Positions 36,201 to 36,664 of a stretch of DNA of 36,664 nt are shown in pieces (positions within the stretch are counted from its first letter, which is position 1; every line of letters starts with the position of its first letter). The notes under the pieces are model-generated. The model did no database searches. It worked only from the letters and a program-made list of their open reading frames with translations, and had not been told where the DNA came from. This DNA is from Tessaracoccus sp. OH4464_COT-324. Its GTDB lineage: Bacteria; Actinomycetota; Actinomycetes; Propionibacteriales; Propionibacteriaceae. The translations under genes and the position numbers were made by a program. Where the stretch lies: contig NZ_RQYZ01000024.1 of the NCBI RefSeq assembly GCF_003932855.1, positions 1 through 36,664 of the forward strand. Reading direction: 5' to 3'.

Positions 36201-36496
36201 TCACAGAAAGTTGTCGCAGTATCCGTAGCTCCCCGAATACAGGAGGGTATGCGCAGAGACCCTCCACCGATAGTCACCGCTCAGATTGGACACGCCGTAC
36301 CCGACGTACGAAGCCGACGAACGGTAGTACACCCGCCCATGGATCGATATCACAAGAGGTGAATCCAGTCGCTGCATCTCGCCGCGCGCCGCCACTACCT
36401 CCCCCTGATCCGCCCGGAACGACTAGCAGCTTCTGCCATCGGCGCAGAGAACAAGACCAGAAGCACAGCCAAAGCGGAAGTAAGCATCTTTTTCAT
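36201..36496 (-). pseudogene. Small secreted peptide, signal and mature part in two frames (possible frameshift; bacteriocin-like)
   Basis: From ATG 36496 (AAGGGG about 9 nt upstream) 33 codons encode a clear signal peptide (MKKMLTSALAVLLVLFSAP, ending AEAAS) and stop at 36395-36397. The -1 frame then runs on from that point to 36201 and encodes about 64 residues rich in Ser, Tyr and Gly (VYYRSSASYVGYGVSN, ending YCDNFL). One extra G in the run of five at 36401-36405 would join them into a 96-residue secreted peptide. That size, the YGVSN motif and an ABC export operon downstream recall lactococcin 972-like loci, but the match is weak. It may be a pseudogene, a sequencing error or two coupled peptides (TAGTG overlap). 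Confidence 0.5.
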
Positions 36497-36530
36497 ATTT
36501 CACAACCCCTTCGTTGCTTTGCTTGCGGCC

Positions 36531-36559
36531 AGGGTAGCGAACAGGGTTGAAAGCGTCAA
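36531..36559 (-). promoter_or_regulatory. Strong promoter of the peptide/ABC operon
   Basis: On the minus strand TTGACG (36554-36559), a 17-nt spacer and TACCCT (36531-36536). The -35 box is five of six to consensus and spacing is ideal. The leader before ATG 36496 would be about 27 nt. It is the best promoter match in the window. Confidence 0.75.
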
Positions 36560-36562
36560 GGG

Positions 36563-36594
36563 TGCGGTTCCCCCCCGGATCGTGGAGGGCTTCC
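36563..36594. repeat. Putative terminal inverted repeat of an IS3-type element
   Basis: The stretch beginning TGCGGTTCCCCCCCGG lies between the transposase stop and the peptide promoter. It starts with TG as IS3-family ends do. The three bases before it (GGG, 36560-36562) could be the target duplication. Only one end lies in the window, so this is tentative. Confidence 0.45.
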
Positions 36595-36664
36595 TTATGC
36601 GGCTTGCCGGTAGGGGGCCGCGTTGTTCTCGTAGTTGACCGGGCTCATCATGCCCGCTGAGCTG
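36595..36664 (-). mobile_element. C-terminal end of an IS3-family transposase (partial)
   Basis: The frame entering from the right edge encodes MSPVNYENNAAPYRQAA followed by TAA at 36595-36597. The SPVxYEN pattern shortly before the stop is the typical end of OrfB/integrase-type transposases of IS3 elements. The rest of the element is outside the window. Confidence 0.75.

Noticed and set aside
36201-36395. Confident assignment of the small peptide to the lactococcin 972 family
   Set aside because: Only the size, the signal peptide, a short YGVSN motif and the neighbouring ABC genes agree; the mature part after the motif is shorter than in the family, so the name is kept as a possibility only.

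Overview
The window is high-GC DNA from an actinobacterium, most probably a host-associated member of the Propionibacteriaceae (for example an Arachnia-like oral species). The clues are the gene order of the ribosomal superoperon, the zinc-type S14 and L36, a PimC/MgtA-like mannosyltransferase, TAnnnT-type -10 boxes, a probable leaderless gene and a mucin-degrading GH101 enzyme. The genus is inference. Nearly every gene is on the minus strand, so transcription runs from right to left; the only confident plus-strand gene is a small YCII-family gene near 12.7 kb.

Right edge to 32.7 kb: the end of an IS3-type transposase, then a tightly overlapping accessory operon. It has a strong promoter, a small secreted peptide whose signal sequence and mature part lie in two frames, a four-cysteine lipoprotein, a membrane adaptor with a peptidoglycan-binding domain, an ABC ATPase and an FtsX/MacB-like permease. 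It resembles a bacteriocin export or immunity locus.

32.5 to 8.7 kb: the S10-spc-alpha ribosomal superoperon, split into several transcription units by hairpins. The units are rpsJ to rpsQ (ending in a textbook terminator), then a 1591-residue secreted GH101 endo-alpha-N-acetylgalactosaminidase between rpsQ and rplN with its own control region and terminator, then rplN to rplO, secY-adk-map followed by a membrane zinc metallopeptidase, infA alone, and rpmJ-rpsM-rpsK-rpsD-rpoA-rplQ. L4 carries a C-terminal extra domain of the actinobacterial 'sunset' type.

8.6 to 4.8 kb: an ABC importer operon with two tandem paralogous lipoprotein binding proteins, a LivH-type permease and an ATPase (TrpXYZ-like organisation). 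4.8 to 1 bp: a GT4 mannosyltransferase, then an LCAT-like alpha/beta hydrolase without a signal peptide whose stop overlaps by 8 nt the start of a large protein combining a transglutaminase-like domain, a STAND-like P-loop NTPase and TPR repeats. This pair is the best candidate in the window for an undescribed conflict or defence module; it runs off the left edge.

No tRNA, rRNA or CRISPR array was seen. No intergenic gap exceeds 300 bases; the largest ones (26686-26936, 21651-21855, 32488-32739, 12120-12306, 17220-17426, 11816-12005) hold promoters, leaders and hairpins as listed.
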